Shown here: positions 1-9,560 of the stretch, one piece after another
How the letters are laid out: each line of letters begins with the position of its first letter
How positions within the stretch are numbered: position 1 is the first letter of the stretch
NCBI GenBank assembly: GCA_014190615.1
Contig: BJGS01000005.1
Span: 1-32,330, forward strand
Source: Methylophilaceae bacterium
GTDB lineage: Bacteria > Pseudomonadota > Gammaproteobacteria > Burkholderiales > Methylophilaceae
Direction: 5' to 3'
Length of the DNA stretch: 32,330 nt
Notes under the pieces: generated by a model
Told to the model about the DNA's origin: nothing
What the model saw: the letters and a program-made list of their open reading frames with translations, nothing else
Databases searched by the model: none
Translations under genes and position numbers: made by a program

Positions 1-141
1 ATTGTTGAAAATGGTGGTCATGGTGGATCAACAGCGGGACCGATTGCAAGAAAATTGATGGATTATTATTTACTGAAAAAAGTGCCCTTAAACAAAGAAG
101 ATAATAAAGCAGACTCTCTTGAGTCTGTATATCACGATTAA
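1..141 (+). CDS. mrdA: Penicillin-binding protein 2 (peptidoglycan transpeptidase), C-terminal fragment, truncated by window edge
   Basis: Frame-1 reading IVENGGHGGSTAGPIARKLMDYYLLKK...YHD* ends at 139-141; resembles the PBP2 C-terminus and sits directly upstream of rodA as in mrdA-rodA operons. Confidence 0.75.
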   Translation: MVENGGHGGSTAGPIARKLMDYYLLKKVPLNKEDNKADSLESVYHD

Positions 142-151
142 AAAAATCATA

Positions 152-1249
152 ATGCTAGAACAATTAATCTCACGCCTACAAAAAAATATTGATTCTATTT
201 TGATGATCTTTATTAGCTCAGCTTTAGTAGTAGGTCTCTTCACCCTCTATAGCGCCTCAGGACGAAATATTATATTGGTACTTAACCAACTGTTTTATAT
301 TGGCCTAGGGTTTATATTGCTCTGGATCACAGCGAGAATACATCCTAAATATTATGAAAAATTAGCCCTTCCTATTTATATTGTAGGTTTGCTGCTACTC
401 CTTGGTGTCATGTTTTTTGGCCAATCGAGTCATGGCGCTAAACGCTGGTTAAATTTAGGTGCTTTTAAAATGCAGCCTTCTGAAATTATGCGTCTTGCAG
501 TCCCTATCGCTATGGCTTGGTATCTTTCTAAGCGAGAAAATAAAAGGCATGCCATTGATTATGTCATTGCCTCTCTTTTCTTTATTTTGCCTGTGATACT
601 CATTATCAATCAGCCTGATTTAGGCACTGGACTATTAATTACCGCATCAGGTTTCTATATTCTTTTTTTAGCGGGCTTAAATTGGAAATTTATTGTGGGT
701 GGTAGCATCGGTCTTTTTTCTCTAGCGCCTGTCATATGGACACATTTACATGATTACCAAAAAAATCGATTACTGATATTACTAGATCCAAGCCAAGACC
801 CATTAGGTTCTGGTTATCATACGATTCAATCTTCGATTGCAATGGGATCAGGCGGTCTCATTGGGAAAGGTTGGCTCAATGGCACACAAGGTCAGCTTGA
901 TTTTCTCCCTGAACGAACGACAGATTTTATTTTTGCAGTCTTTAGTGAGGAGTTTGGTCTTTTAGGTAATTTATTACTACTTACTCTCTTTGCGTTTATT
1001 ATTGGCCGGAGTCTTATGATTGCCTCACAAGCCAAAAATACATTTACAAGGCTTCTGGCTGCGAATATTGGACTCACTTTCTTTACTTATATCTTTATTA
1101 ATATTGCGATGGTGAGCGGCATCATGCCTGTCGTGGGCGTACCTCTCCCTCTCATCAGTTTTGGCGGCACATCCATGACGATTATTTTAATAAGCTTTGG
1201 TATATTAATGAGTGTGCATTCACATAAAGAACTTGTAGGGTCATCTTAA
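152..1249 (+). CDS. rodA: Rod shape-determining protein RodA (SEDS glycosyltransferase)
   Basis: ORF 119..1249; the internal ATG at 152 (MLEQLISRLQ) is the likelier start; SEDS signatures such as GLGFILLWI, GAKRWLNLG, QPSEIMRLA, QPDLGTG, PLPLISFGGTS. Confidence 0.93.
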   Translation: MLEQLISRLQKNIDSILMIFISSALVVGLFTLYSASGRNIILVLNQLFYIGLGFILLWITARIHPKYYEKLALPIYIVGLLLLLGVMFFGQSSHGAKRWLNLGAFKMQPSEIMRLAVPIAMAWYLSKRENKRHAIDYVIASLFFILPVILIINQPDLGTGLLITASGFYILFLAGLNWKFIVGGSIGLFSLAPVIWTHLHDYQKNRLLILLDPSQDPLGSGYHTIQSSIAMGSGGLIGKGWLNGTQGQLDFLPERTTDFIFAVFSEEFGLLGNLLLLTLFAFIIGRSLMIASQAKNTFTRLLAANIGLTFFTYIFINIAMVSGIMPVVGVPLPLISFGGTSMTIILISFGILMSVHSHKELVGSS

Positions 1250-2148
1250 TGTCTAGAGTTTATTTTCTAATATTACTTCTTCTTTCAATGTTAACAGGGT
1301 GCGCTAGCGGGCCTTCTTTAAAAAATGAAAGTGTATCTGTGCCTCCAAAAAAAGGGGGTGGTTATTATTTAGATGATGGGCCAGGCGATCGACCTCCTGA
1401 AAATATGGATGCCATTCCTGACGCGATACCTAAAGTTGAGCCTTTTAATGTTCGTGCAAATCAACCTTATATAGCGCTTGATAATAAATATACTCCTATG
1501 ACTTCTTTTTATCCTTATAAAGAAAAAGGAATTGCCTCTTGGTATGGCAAGCGTTATCACGGGAAAAAAACATCCGTTGGTGAGTTTTACGATATGTATA
1601 GCATGACAGGTGCGCACACCACACTCCCTATCCCCTGTTATGTGCGTGTAACAAATACTGAAAATGGCAAAAGTGTCATTGTTAGAATTAATGATCGAGG
1701 TCCATTTAAAAAAGATCGCGTCATTGATTTGTCATTTGCTGCAGCTTACAAATTAAGATTGTCTGACAAAGGTAGCGGCCCCGTGGAGGTAGAGCTTATT
1801 GATCCAAGACAATTTAGTGCACTCAAAAAAACGTCCGATGCCATCACGGAAAAAATTAAAGAAAAAGAAGTGGTCTCTGTTCAAACAAAATCTATAGATA
1901 TTTTAGAACCATCTGATGCAATCTTTATTCAAGCAGGGGCTTTTAAAAATGAAAAAAATGCAGACCTTTTATTAAAACAACTTACTGATATGAAGCTTGA
2001 AAATTCACCACCATCTAAAAAACAATTCTCAGAAGATTTATTCCATGTCGTGATAGGGCCTTTCAATTCAAAAGATGAGGCAACTCGTATTTCAGATCTC
2101 ATTAAATCAAAAATAAAAATTAGTATTTTTATACTCAGCAAAGAATAA
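1249..2148 (+). CDS. rlpA: Septal ring lytic transglycosylase RlpA family lipoprotein with C-terminal SPOR domain
   Basis: Lipobox LTGC; DPBB core GIASWYGKRYHGKKTSVGEFYDMYSMTGAHTTLP...VRINDRGPF; C-terminal SPOR-like FIQAGAFKNEKNADLL. Confidence 0.92.
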   Translation: MSRVYFLILLLLSMLTGCASGPSLKNESVSVPPKKGGGYYLDDGPGDRPPENMDAIPDAIPKVEPFNVRANQPYIALDNKYTPMTSFYPYKEKGIASWYGKRYHGKKTSVGEFYDMYSMTGAHTTLPIPCYVRVTNTENGKSVIVRINDRGPFKKDRVIDLSFAAAYKLRLSDKGSGPVEVELIDPRQFSALKKTSDAITEKIKEKEVVSVQTKSIDILEPSDAIFIQAGAFKNEKNADLLLKQLTDMKLENSPPSKKQFSEDLFHVVIGPFNSKDEATRISDLIKSKIKISIFILSKE

Positions 2149-2153
2149 TTTAA

Positions 2154-2432
2154 GTGTCAGCTCAAAAAACATCCCCCGAAACGCTCATTGAATTTCCATG
2201 TCATTTTCCAATTAAGGTTATGGGAAAAGTACATGAAGAATTTACATCGACCGTGATTAAGCTCATCAAACAAAATAATAAAAGTTTTGATCCGAGTACC
2301 ATCGAGATGAAAGGAAGCAGCGAAGGTAGATATATCAGCCTTACTTGTTTTGTTTATGTGACAAGTAAACCTGAATTAGATGATATTTATCGATCACTTT
2401 CAACGCATCCGATGATTAAAGTCGTTCTTTAA
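2154..2432 (+). CDS. ybeD: YbeD/DUF493 family protein (GTG start)
   Basis: 92 aa; FPCHFPIKVMGK...SSEGRYISLTCFVYVTSKPELDDIYRSLSTHPMIKVVL typical of DUF493; next to lipB. Confidence 0.85.
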   Translation: MSAQKTSPETLIEFPCHFPIKVMGKVHEEFTSTVIKLIKQNNKSFDPSTIEMKGSSEGRYISLTCFVYVTSKPELDDIYRSLSTHPMIKVVL

Positions 2433-2437
2433 GATTT

Positions 2438-3055
2438 ATGTCTATCGATGTGAAATATCTTGGCATGACACCCTATGAATCAACATGGAATGAGATGAAA
2501 ATTTTTACTTCCAAAAGAAATGATTCCACACGAGATGAAATATGGATTACAGAACACGAGGCTATTTATACATTAGGTTTAAATCGAAAAGATTTTAAAC
2601 GGCCTTTAAGGGAAGATATCCCAGTCCTTGCGGTAGATCGCGGTGGAAAAATTACCTATCACGGCCGAGGTCAGCTGATCGTCTACACCCTGATTGATCT
2701 TAAACGGTACCATCTCAATATTAGATCTTTTGTCACGCTCATCGAAAAAAGTATTATTAATTTTTTATCACATCGCGACATCAAAGCCAGTGCTAAAATA
2801 GAAGCGCCTGGGGTATATATTGGAAACAAAAAAATTGCTTCCTTAGGCTTGCGCATCAAAAACCAAGCCTCATATCACGGTTTAAGTATGAATATTGATA
2901 TGGATTTATCGCCTTTTGAAGCCATTGATCCTTGTGGCTATAAAGATTTACAAATGACACAATTAAAAACATTTACAGATAGCTTATCAATTAAAAGTAT
3001 AGGCTTAGAAATTGCGAAAGATATTAAGCATCAACTACTGAATTTAAAGTCATGA
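2438..3055 (+). CDS. lipB: Octanoyl-ACP:protein octanoyltransferase
   Basis: [41 protein letters not shown] motifs; overlaps lipA start. Confidence 0.95.
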   Translation: MSIDVKYLGMTPYESTWNEMKIFTSKRNDSTRDEIWITEHEAIYTLGLNRKDFKRPLREDIPVLAVDRGGKITYHGRGQLIVYTLIDLKRYHLNIRSFVTLIEKSIINFLSHRDIKASAKIEAPGVYIGNKKIASLGLRIKNQASYHGLSMNIDMDLSPFEAIDPCGYKDLQMTQLKTFTDSLSIKSIGLEIAKDIKHQLLNLKS

Positions 3056-4002
3056 AATCTCTTATTTCAAAACCTATAGGCATTAAAGAAACTGACTTCG
3101 ATAAAACGTCTAAGATTCCTATTAAAATTATCGAAGCCCCTATTAAATCCAAGCCGCGCTGGATCAAAATGCAGCTCCCTCAAAGCCGTCGATTCAATGA
3201 AATTAAATCAATTTTGAGAAAAAATAATCTTCATAGCGTATGTGAAGAAGCTAGCTGCCCCAATATCGGTGAGTGCTTTAGTCAGGGAACTGCTACATTT
3301 ATGATCCTAGGTGATCTTTGTACGAGACGCTGTCCATTCTGCGATGTTGGTCACGGCAGACCATTTCCACCTGATACTGATGAGCCCCGAAAGTTAGCTC
3401 AATCCATTCGGGAGCTCAATTTGAAATATGTGGTAATTACAAGTGTAGATCGTGATGATTTACGCGATGGTGGTGCGCAACATTTTGTCGATTGTATTAA
3501 AGAAATCCGCAGCACTTCACCCAACACTAAAATTGAAATTTTAGTGCCCGACTTTAGAGGTCGTCTTGATAAAGCGCTAGATATTTTAAGTTTGATGCCA
3601 CCTGATGTCTTTAATCACAATCTTGAGACTATTCCAAGGCTCTATAAAAAAGCACGTCCGGGATCGGACTATCAGCATTCACTCAATCTATTATTGAATT
3701 TCAAATTAAAGTTTCCTGATGTACCGACCAAATCAGGACTTATGTTAGGGCTTGGCGAAACGAACACTGAAATTATTGAAGTGATGAAAGACTTAAGAGC
3801 TCACAAAGTTGAAATGTTGACTCTGGGACAATATTTACAACCAAGCGCTCATCATCTGCCTGTGGATCGATATGCAGATCCAAAAGAATTTGATTTTCTA
3901 AAAGAGGAAGCCGAACATATGGCATTTTCATCAGTAGCAAGTGCGCCTATGGTGAGAAGCAGTTATCATGCCGACCTTCAAGCGCATGGGGTAAATGTTT
4001 AA
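3052..4002 (+). CDS. lipA: Lipoyl synthase (radical SAM)
   Basis: [41 protein letters not shown], both [4Fe-4S] motifs present. Confidence 0.97.
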   Translation: MKSLISKPIGIKETDFDKTSKIPIKIIEAPIKSKPRWIKMQLPQSRRFNEIKSILRKNNLHSVCEEASCPNIGECFSQGTATFMILGDLCTRRCPFCDVGHGRPFPPDTDEPRKLAQSIRELNLKYVVITSVDRDDLRDGGAQHFVDCIKEIRSTSPNTKIEILVPDFRGRLDKALDILSLMPPDVFNHNLETIPRLYKKARPGSDYQHSLNLLLNFKLKFPDVPTKSGLMLGLGETNTEIIEVMKDLRAHKVEMLTLGQYLQPSAHHLPVDRYADPKEFDFLKEEAEHMAFSSVASAPMVRSSYHADLQAHGVNV

Positions 4003-5301
4003 ATGGTGCCACATTTAAAAACAGCACTTACCGGCCCTTTACTTTCCTTAGAAAAACATCTCATTTGTGAGATGGCAAATATTGAACATTGGTTTAGAAC
4101 GCAATGGTTAGAGCATGCGTCGCCTTTCTATGCGTCTGTGGATTTAAGAAATTCAGGATTTAAATTAGCGCCTGTCGATACTAATCTTTTTCCTGGGGGA
4201 TTTAATAATTTAAATCCGGATTTTTTATCCCTTTCTGTCCAAGCAGCTATGGTAGCAATTGAAAAAGTATGCCCTGAAGCGCATCGTCTTTTAATTATCC
4301 CTGAGAACCACACGCGTAATATTTACTACTTAAAGAATTTATTTGCATTACAAAATATTTTAAAAAAATCAGGTCTGGATGTGCGGATTGGTAGTTTAGA
4401 TGAAACAATTTTAGAGCCCATATCTATTCCAGTTGAGGATAATAAATCTTTACTCATTGAACCTTTAAAGCGCATTAAAAATAGATTGGTGCTTGAAAAT
4501 AAAACACTTGGTAATTTTGATACTTGTGCCATATTACTTAACAATGATTTATCTGCTGGCATTCCGGAGATATTACAAAACCTAGAGCAGAACCTAATTC
4601 CGCCTCTTCATGCAGGGTGGGCAACACGTAGGAAATCACAACACTTTAAAGCTTATGATGAAGTCGTCAAATCATTCGCTACATTTATTAAAGTAGACCC
4701 TTGGCTTATCAATCCTTATTTTGATCATGCAAGTCATGTTGATTTTCATGAGAGACAAGGTGAAGATGAGCTTGCACAAAAGGCAGATCAAATCTTAAAT
4801 AAGATTCAACTCAAATATAAAGAATATGACATCAAACATGAGCCTTTTGTGATTGTTAAAGCAGATGCTGGTACCTATGGCATGGGTATCATGACAGTAA
4901 AACATGGTGATGAATTAAGAAATTTAAATAGAAAATCTCGTAATAAAATGTCTGTGGTGAAAGAAGGTCTTGAAGTATCGGAAGTCATTATTCAAGAAGG
5001 GGTCTATTCTGAAGAATGTATTAATGAAGCCGTCGCAGAGCCTGTCGTCTACATGATAGATCATTTTGTCATTGGCGGCTTTTATCGGGTCCATACGACA
5101 CGAGGTAAAGATGAGAATCTTAATGCCCCTGGTATGCATTTCGTACCTTTAGCCTTTGAAACTTCTTGCTCGACTCCTGAAATTGATGAATCACCACTTT
5201 CAACACCCAATCGATTCTATGCTTATGGCGTCATTGCAAGATTAGCTCTTCTTGCAGCATCCATTGAGCTTGAAACTTATGATCCAATGAATCAATCATA
5301 A
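4003..5301 (+). CDS. gshA: Glutamate--cysteine ligase (proteobacterial GshA type, ATP-grasp-like)
   Basis: 432 aa; VDLRNSGFKLAPVDTNLFPGGFNNLN, IVKADAGTYGMGIMTVK; immediately upstream of gshB. Confidence 0.9.
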   Translation: MVPHLKTALTGPLLSLEKHLICEMANIEHWFRTQWLEHASPFYASVDLRNSGFKLAPVDTNLFPGGFNNLNPDFLSLSVQAAMVAIEKVCPEAHRLLIIPENHTRNIYYLKNLFALQNILKKSGLDVRIGSLDETILEPISIPVEDNKSLLIEPLKRIKNRLVLENKTLGNFDTCAILLNNDLSAGIPEILQNLEQNLIPPLHAGWATRRKSQHFKAYDEVVKSFATFIKVDPWLINPYFDHASHVDFHERQGEDELAQKADQILNKIQLKYKEYDIKHEPFVIVKADAGTYGMGIMTVKHGDELRNLNRKSRNKMSVVKEGLEVSEVIIQEGVYSEECINEAVAEPVVYMIDHFVIGGFYRVHTTRGKDENLNAPGMHFVPLAFETSCSTPEIDESPLSTPNRFYAYGVIARLALLAASIELETYDPMNQS

Positions 5302-5304
5302 ATT

Positions 5305-6222
5305 ATGCCTATTCTTTTTATCATCGACCCCCCTGAGTCACTTCAATTAAAAAAAGATTCAACCTTGGCTTTAATGAAGGAGGCTATTCGACAAAATCAT
5401 GAAGTTTATTTTTGTTTACAACACGAGCTATATATTGATGCCAATCAATTATTTTGTAGAACACATCGCTTTGAATTGGCTATTTTTCCTGTTCATGCAA
5501 AAACCTATGAAATACATCCGGTTTCATTTTTTAATGCACTCTTCATGAGAAAAGATCCGCCAGTCGATCAGGCTTATCTTCATACGACTTACTTATTAGA
5601 TATTGCTGAAAAATCAAATGTGAAAGTGTTTAACAAGCCTTCCTCCATTCGAAGTTGGAATGAAAAAATATCGATACTCCAATTTGACATGCTCATTCCT
5701 AAAACATTGGTCACAGCCAATTCAGACATTGTGAAAAAATTTTTTAAAGAACATGGCGATATTATTCTGAAGCCACTCGATGGCATGGGAGGTAAGAATA
5801 TTTTTCGAGTCAGTGAATTTGAGAAAAATCTTAATGTCATTTTAGAAATTATGACTAACCATGGCCATCAAATGATTATGGCACAGCAATATATTCCAGA
5901 GATTTCATTGGGTGACAAACGCATTGTAATCATTGAAGGGATACCATTCCCATATGCGCTAGCCCGTATTCCCATGGAAGGCGAAACACGGGGTAACCTT
6001 GCATCGGGTGGTCAAGGTATCGCACAACCTTTATCAAAGAGAGATAGTGAGATTGCAACTATCGTAGGGAAAAAGCTCTTAAACGAGGGGCTCCATTTTG
6101 TTGGAATTGATGTCATTGGTGATTATTTAACAGAAATTAATGTGACTAGCCCAACTGGTATCGTGGAACTTTTTGAGCAAACAAAACAAAATCCTGCAGA
6201 ACTTATTATCAATGCGCTTTAG
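5305..6222 (+). CDS. gshB: Glutathione synthase
   Basis: ILKPLDGMGGKNIFRV, GDKRIVIIEGIPFPYALARIP, GLHFVGIDVIGDYLTEINVTSPTGIVE; ATP-grasp GshB signatures. Confidence 0.95.
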   Translation: MPILFIIDPPESLQLKKDSTLALMKEAIRQNHEVYFCLQHELYIDANQLFCRTHRFELAIFPVHAKTYEIHPVSFFNALFMRKDPPVDQAYLHTTYLLDIAEKSNVKVFNKPSSIRSWNEKISILQFDMLIPKTLVTANSDIVKKFFKEHGDIILKPLDGMGGKNIFRVSEFEKNLNVILEIMTNHGHQMIMAQQYIPEISLGDKRIVIIEGIPFPYALARIPMEGETRGNLASGGQGIAQPLSKRDSEIATIVGKKLLNEGLHFVGIDVIGDYLTEINVTSPTGIVELFEQTKQNPAELIINAL

Positions 6223-7261
6223 TAAGTTTTTTTTTGTTTTTTTTGTATTTTTTTTGTTGCAATCTTGTTCTGATAAATCTTTATATCAATCTAAACATTA
6301 TGTATTTGGAACCATCGTTGACATTTCGATCTATGGCGAAAATGAAAAAACAGCTGAAGACACTACAAAAGCTATCCTTGATGAATTTACAAGACTTCAT
6401 AACTCGCTTCATGCTTGGAAAAAAAGTGATCTGACAAATCTCAATGATGCTATTTCAAAAAATAAGTCTTATAAAAACGCTTCAGCCGAACTCATTGAAA
6501 TTTTAAAAAATGCAAAATCTTTTGAAGATGATTCTAATCATCTTTTTAATCCTGCCATAGGTGAGCTCATTGAGTATTGGGGATTTCATCAGGATGAATT
6601 TAATGCAATGCATCCAGATCAATCAAAAATTAAAACACTTGTTGAAAAAAGCCCATCCTTAGATCAGCTTCGTATTTCAGGGTCAACTATTAAGAGCATT
6701 AATCCGCACGTTAAAATTGATCTTGGTGGATACGCGAAAGGTTATGCACTCGACCGGGCAAACAAAATTCTTCATGATCATCATATTAAAAATGCACTTA
6801 TTAATATTGGTGGAAATATTATAGCTGTTGGCCAACATGGAAATAAGTCTTGGCGTGTTGGCATTCAAGATCCTAGAGGTGCGCAAGCCATTGCGAAGCT
6901 TGATTTACCAGATGGATGGGCGATTGGAACGTCAGGTGATTATCAACGTTACTTTATCAATGATGGTGTGCGCTATTGTCATCTTATTAATCCTTTTACA
7001 GGTTATCCAGCTCAGGGCGTTTATTCAGTGACAGTGCTAATAGAGCCATCTCAAAATGTAGGCACTTTATCCGACGTATTATCTAAGCCACTTTTTATGA
7101 GCAAAAAAGAAGATCGACCAATGATGGCACAAAAACTTAATATACATCATTACCTCATTATTGAAGACAAGCGCATCTCAATGACTCAAAAGATGGCAGA
7201 TAAAATTCAATTTTTAGATCCTTCTATTCAAAAAAAGAACCAAATTGAAATTACGCTCTAA
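6212..7261 (+). CDS. apbE: FAD:protein FMN transferase, ApbE family, predicted lipoprotein
   Basis: ORF 6173..7261; likely ATG at 6212 gives MRFSKFFFVFFVFFLLQSC signal/lipobox; ApbE motifs KIDLGGYAKGYALDRA, ALINIGGNIIAVG, GTSGDYQRYF. Confidence 0.92.
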   Translation: MRFSKFFFVFFVFFLLQSCSDKSLYQSKHYVFGTIVDISIYGENEKTAEDTTKAILDEFTRLHNSLHAWKKSDLTNLNDAISKNKSYKNASAELIEILKNAKSFEDDSNHLFNPAIGELIEYWGFHQDEFNAMHPDQSKIKTLVEKSPSLDQLRISGSTIKSINPHVKIDLGGYAKGYALDRANKILHDHHIKNALINIGGNIIAVGQHGNKSWRVGIQDPRGAQAIAKLDLPDGWAIGTSGDYQRYFINDGVRYCHLINPFTGYPAQGVYSVTVLIEPSQNVGTLSDVLSKPLFMSKKEDRPMMAQKLNIHHYLIIEDKRISMTQKMADKIQFLDPSIQKKNQIEITL

Positions 7262-7619
7262 ATTTTTTCTTGGTGACAGTCTTATTATTTTTATAAGTCT
7301 TATCTTTATTATTTTTGCTTTTAAAACTTTTTGGCATTTTGAAACTGGCAGTGTTGTTCAAGTTAATTTTCAAGGAAAAACTTATGGGAACTTTAGCTTA
7401 TTTCAAAATAAAGAAATGAGCCTGATAGGTAAAGAGGGCGAAAGTATTATTGAAATTAAAGAGGGTCGCGTTCGCTTTGCAAGATCTCCATGTAAAAATC
7501 AATATTGTGTTCAACAAGGCTGGATTCATTTCACCGGACAAATGCTTATCTGTATACCCAATGAAGTCAGTATTGAAGTATTAGGCAAAACGAAAGCTTA
7601 TGACTCGCTCAATTATTAA
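7245..7619 (+). CDS. NusG domain II-containing (DUF1312-type) membrane-anchored protein (TTG start)
   Basis: N-terminal TM followed by EGRVRFARSPCKNQYCVQQGWIHFTGQMLICIPNEVSIEVLG, the characteristic NusG_II pattern; overlaps apbE by 17 nt. Confidence 0.85.
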   Translation: MKLRSKFFLGDSLIIFISLIFIIFAFKTFWHFETGSVVQVNFQGKTYGNFSLFQNKEMSLIGKEGESIIEIKEGRVRFARSPCKNQYCVQQGWIHFTGQMLICIPNEVSIEVLGKTKAYDSLNY

Positions 7620-8121
7620 AATTAAAACCACCTTACTTGACCATCAAATTGCCCAATTAAGCGCTATTGCTATAGGGCTAAGTCTTATTGAATCGGTATT
7701 GCCTTCTCCTATGCCTGGGGTTAAGCCTGGTATCGCCAATATCATTACACTTTATGCAATGTATCGATTTAATTTCAGAACAGCAATATGGGTGAGTATT
7801 TTAAGGGTTTTTGCCACAAGCCTCATATTAGGACAATTTTTAAGCCCTACATTTATGTTAAGTCTTGCGGGATCATTACTAAGCCTTCTTACTTTATATT
7901 TTTCAATCAAATTACCATCTAGATTTTTTAGTCCTATGGGCCTGTCTGTGCTCTCTTCGTTTGCTCATATCACAGGGCAACTCTTACTTGTTCGTCTGTG
8001 GCTCATTCCTCACGCCAGCATCTATTATCTTATTCCTGTTTACAGTGCAGCAGCTTTGATATTCGGTTTGATAAACGGATGGATTACATACCGTTTACTT
8101 AAGCATCACAATTCCATATAA
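7600..8121 (+). CDS. Gx transporter family / heptaprenyl diphosphate synthase component I-like membrane protein
   Basis: 173 aa polytopic; ALSLIESVLPSPMPGVKPGIANIITLYAMY-type motif typical of COG4769; overlaps preceding gene by 20 nt. Confidence 0.85.
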   Translation: MTRSIIKIKTTLLDHQIAQLSAIAIGLSLIESVLPSPMPGVKPGIANIITLYAMYRFNFRTAIWVSILRVFATSLILGQFLSPTFMLSLAGSLLSLLTLYFSIKLPSRFFSPMGLSVLSSFAHITGQLLLVRLWLIPHASIYYLIPVYSAAALIFGLINGWITYRLLKHHNSI

Positions 8122-8171
8122 CACATCAAGATGATGCTAAAATAAACAAAGTCAAAAAAGGTATAGACATC

Positions 8172-8300
8172 ATGAAAAAATATCTATGTATTTATATAAG
8201 CGCCTTCTTAATCCTTAATCTGGTAGGATGTGGCACCAAAGGCCCTTTATATATCCCTGAGCAAAAATATCCACAAGATACTGCACCTGAGAAAAAGTAA
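8172..8300 (+). CDS. lptM: Small lipoprotein LptM/YifL family
   Basis: 42 aa read directly: MKKYLCIYISAFLILNLVGCGTKGPLYIPEQKYPQDTAPEKK*; LVGCGTKGPLY lipobox motif; directly upstream of lysA as usual; too short for ORF track. Confidence 0.88.
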   Translation: MKKYLCIYISAFLILNLVGCGTKGPLYIPEQKYPQDTAPEKK

Positions 8301-8303
8301 ATA

Positions 8304-9560
8304 ATGGCTCAAACGTCATTCATTCGTAGCGACCAAGGCGTGCTTTTTGCGGAAGGTGTTTCGCTTGAAGCCATTGCAAAGCAATTTGGTACCCCCACTT
8401 ATATTTATTCAAAAAATACACTGATTAAAACTTTTGAGTCTTTTAAACAAGGCCTTCTCAAGTCCGATCATCTTATATGTTTTGCAGTAAAATCCAATTC
8501 GAACATTGCGATTCTCAATCTATTTGCAAGCTTAGGCGCTGGTTTTGATATTGTGTCAGGTGGCGAACTTGAGCGCGTGATTTATGCAGGTGGCGATCCA
8601 CAAAAAATTGTATTTTCAGGTGTAGGTAAAACCGAACCTGAAATTGAATTGGCTTTAAAAGCTAATATTTTATGTTTCAATGCAGAATCACGAAGTGAGC
8701 TTCTTCGCATTCAAGAAGTGGCAAAAAAATTAAATGTCAAAGCGTCTATTTCAATTCGTGTAAACCCTGATGTCGATGCTAAGACACATCCTTATATTTC
8801 AACAGGATTAAAAGACAATAAATTTGGTGTCGACTTTAATCAGGCGATGCCTCTTTATATTGAGGCAAAAAGCATGAGTCATATTGAAATTAAAGGTATT
8901 GATTGTCATATTGGCTCACAGATTACAGAACTGAAACCTTTTTTAGATTCATTAGACCGCGTTCTTTCGCTTGAAGGCCTTCTCAAAAAAAATGATATTC
9001 ATTTAAGTCATATTGATATTGGTGGTGGCATTGGTATTTGTTACCAAGATGAATCTCCGCCTGACTTTGAAATCTACACTAAAGAAATCTTAAGTAAGAT
9101 TAAAGATCTCAATATCAAAATTATTTTCGAACCTGGTCGAGCGCTTGTGGGCAATGCGGGTGTGCTTTTATCTAAAGTCGAATATTTAAAAAAAAATGAT
9201 GTTAAACATTTTGCCATCATTGATGCTGCGATGAATGATCTCATGCGACCTACGTTATATGATGCTTATCATGAGATTAAAGTGGTGCATGAGCATGAAG
9301 CGAAATTACAAGTATTTGATATCGTGGGCCCTGTTTGTGAGAGCGGTGACTTTATTGCAAAAAATCGATCATTAAAATTAAAAGAAAATGATTTAGTTTG
9401 TATTATGTCGGCCGGGGCTTATGGTATGAGTATGAGTTCAAATTACAATTCTCGCAGGCGCGCTGCGGAAGTCATGGTAGATCAAGATAAGCTCTTTGAA
9501 ATTAGAGCACGTGAAAAATCGAGTGATTTATTTAAGCTCGAAAAGAAACTACCACTTTAA
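8304..9560 (+). CDS. lysA: Diaminopimelate decarboxylase
   Basis: FAVKSNSNIAILNLFASLGAGFDIVSGGEL, HIGSQI, EPGRALVGNAG, CESGD, GAYGMSMSSNYNSRRRAAEV. Confidence 0.97.
   Translation: MAQTSFIRSDQGVLFAEGVSLEAIAKQFGTPTYIYSKNTLIKTFESFKQGLLKSDHLICFAVKSNSNIAILNLFASLGAGFDIVSGGELERVIYAGGDPQKIVFSGVGKTEPEIELALKANILCFNAESRSELLRIQEVAKKLNVKASISIRVNPDVDAKTHPYISTGLKDNKFGVDFNQAMPLYIEAKSMSHIEIKGIDCHIGSQITELKPFLDSLDRVLSLEGLLKKNDIHLSHIDIGGGIGICYQDESPPDFEIYTKEILSKIKDLNIKIIFEPGRALVGNAGVLLSKVEYLKKNDVKHFAIIDAAMNDLMRPTLYDAYHEIKVVHEHEAKLQVFDIVGPVCESGDFIAKNRSLKLKENDLVCIMSAGAYGMSMSSNYNSRRRAAEVMVDQDKLFEIRAREKSSDLFKLEKKLPL

Noticed and set aside
6234-7031. Alternate-frame plus-strand ORFs (66 and 67 aa) within apbE
   Set aside because: Embedded in the strongly supported ApbE frame, no independent start signals.
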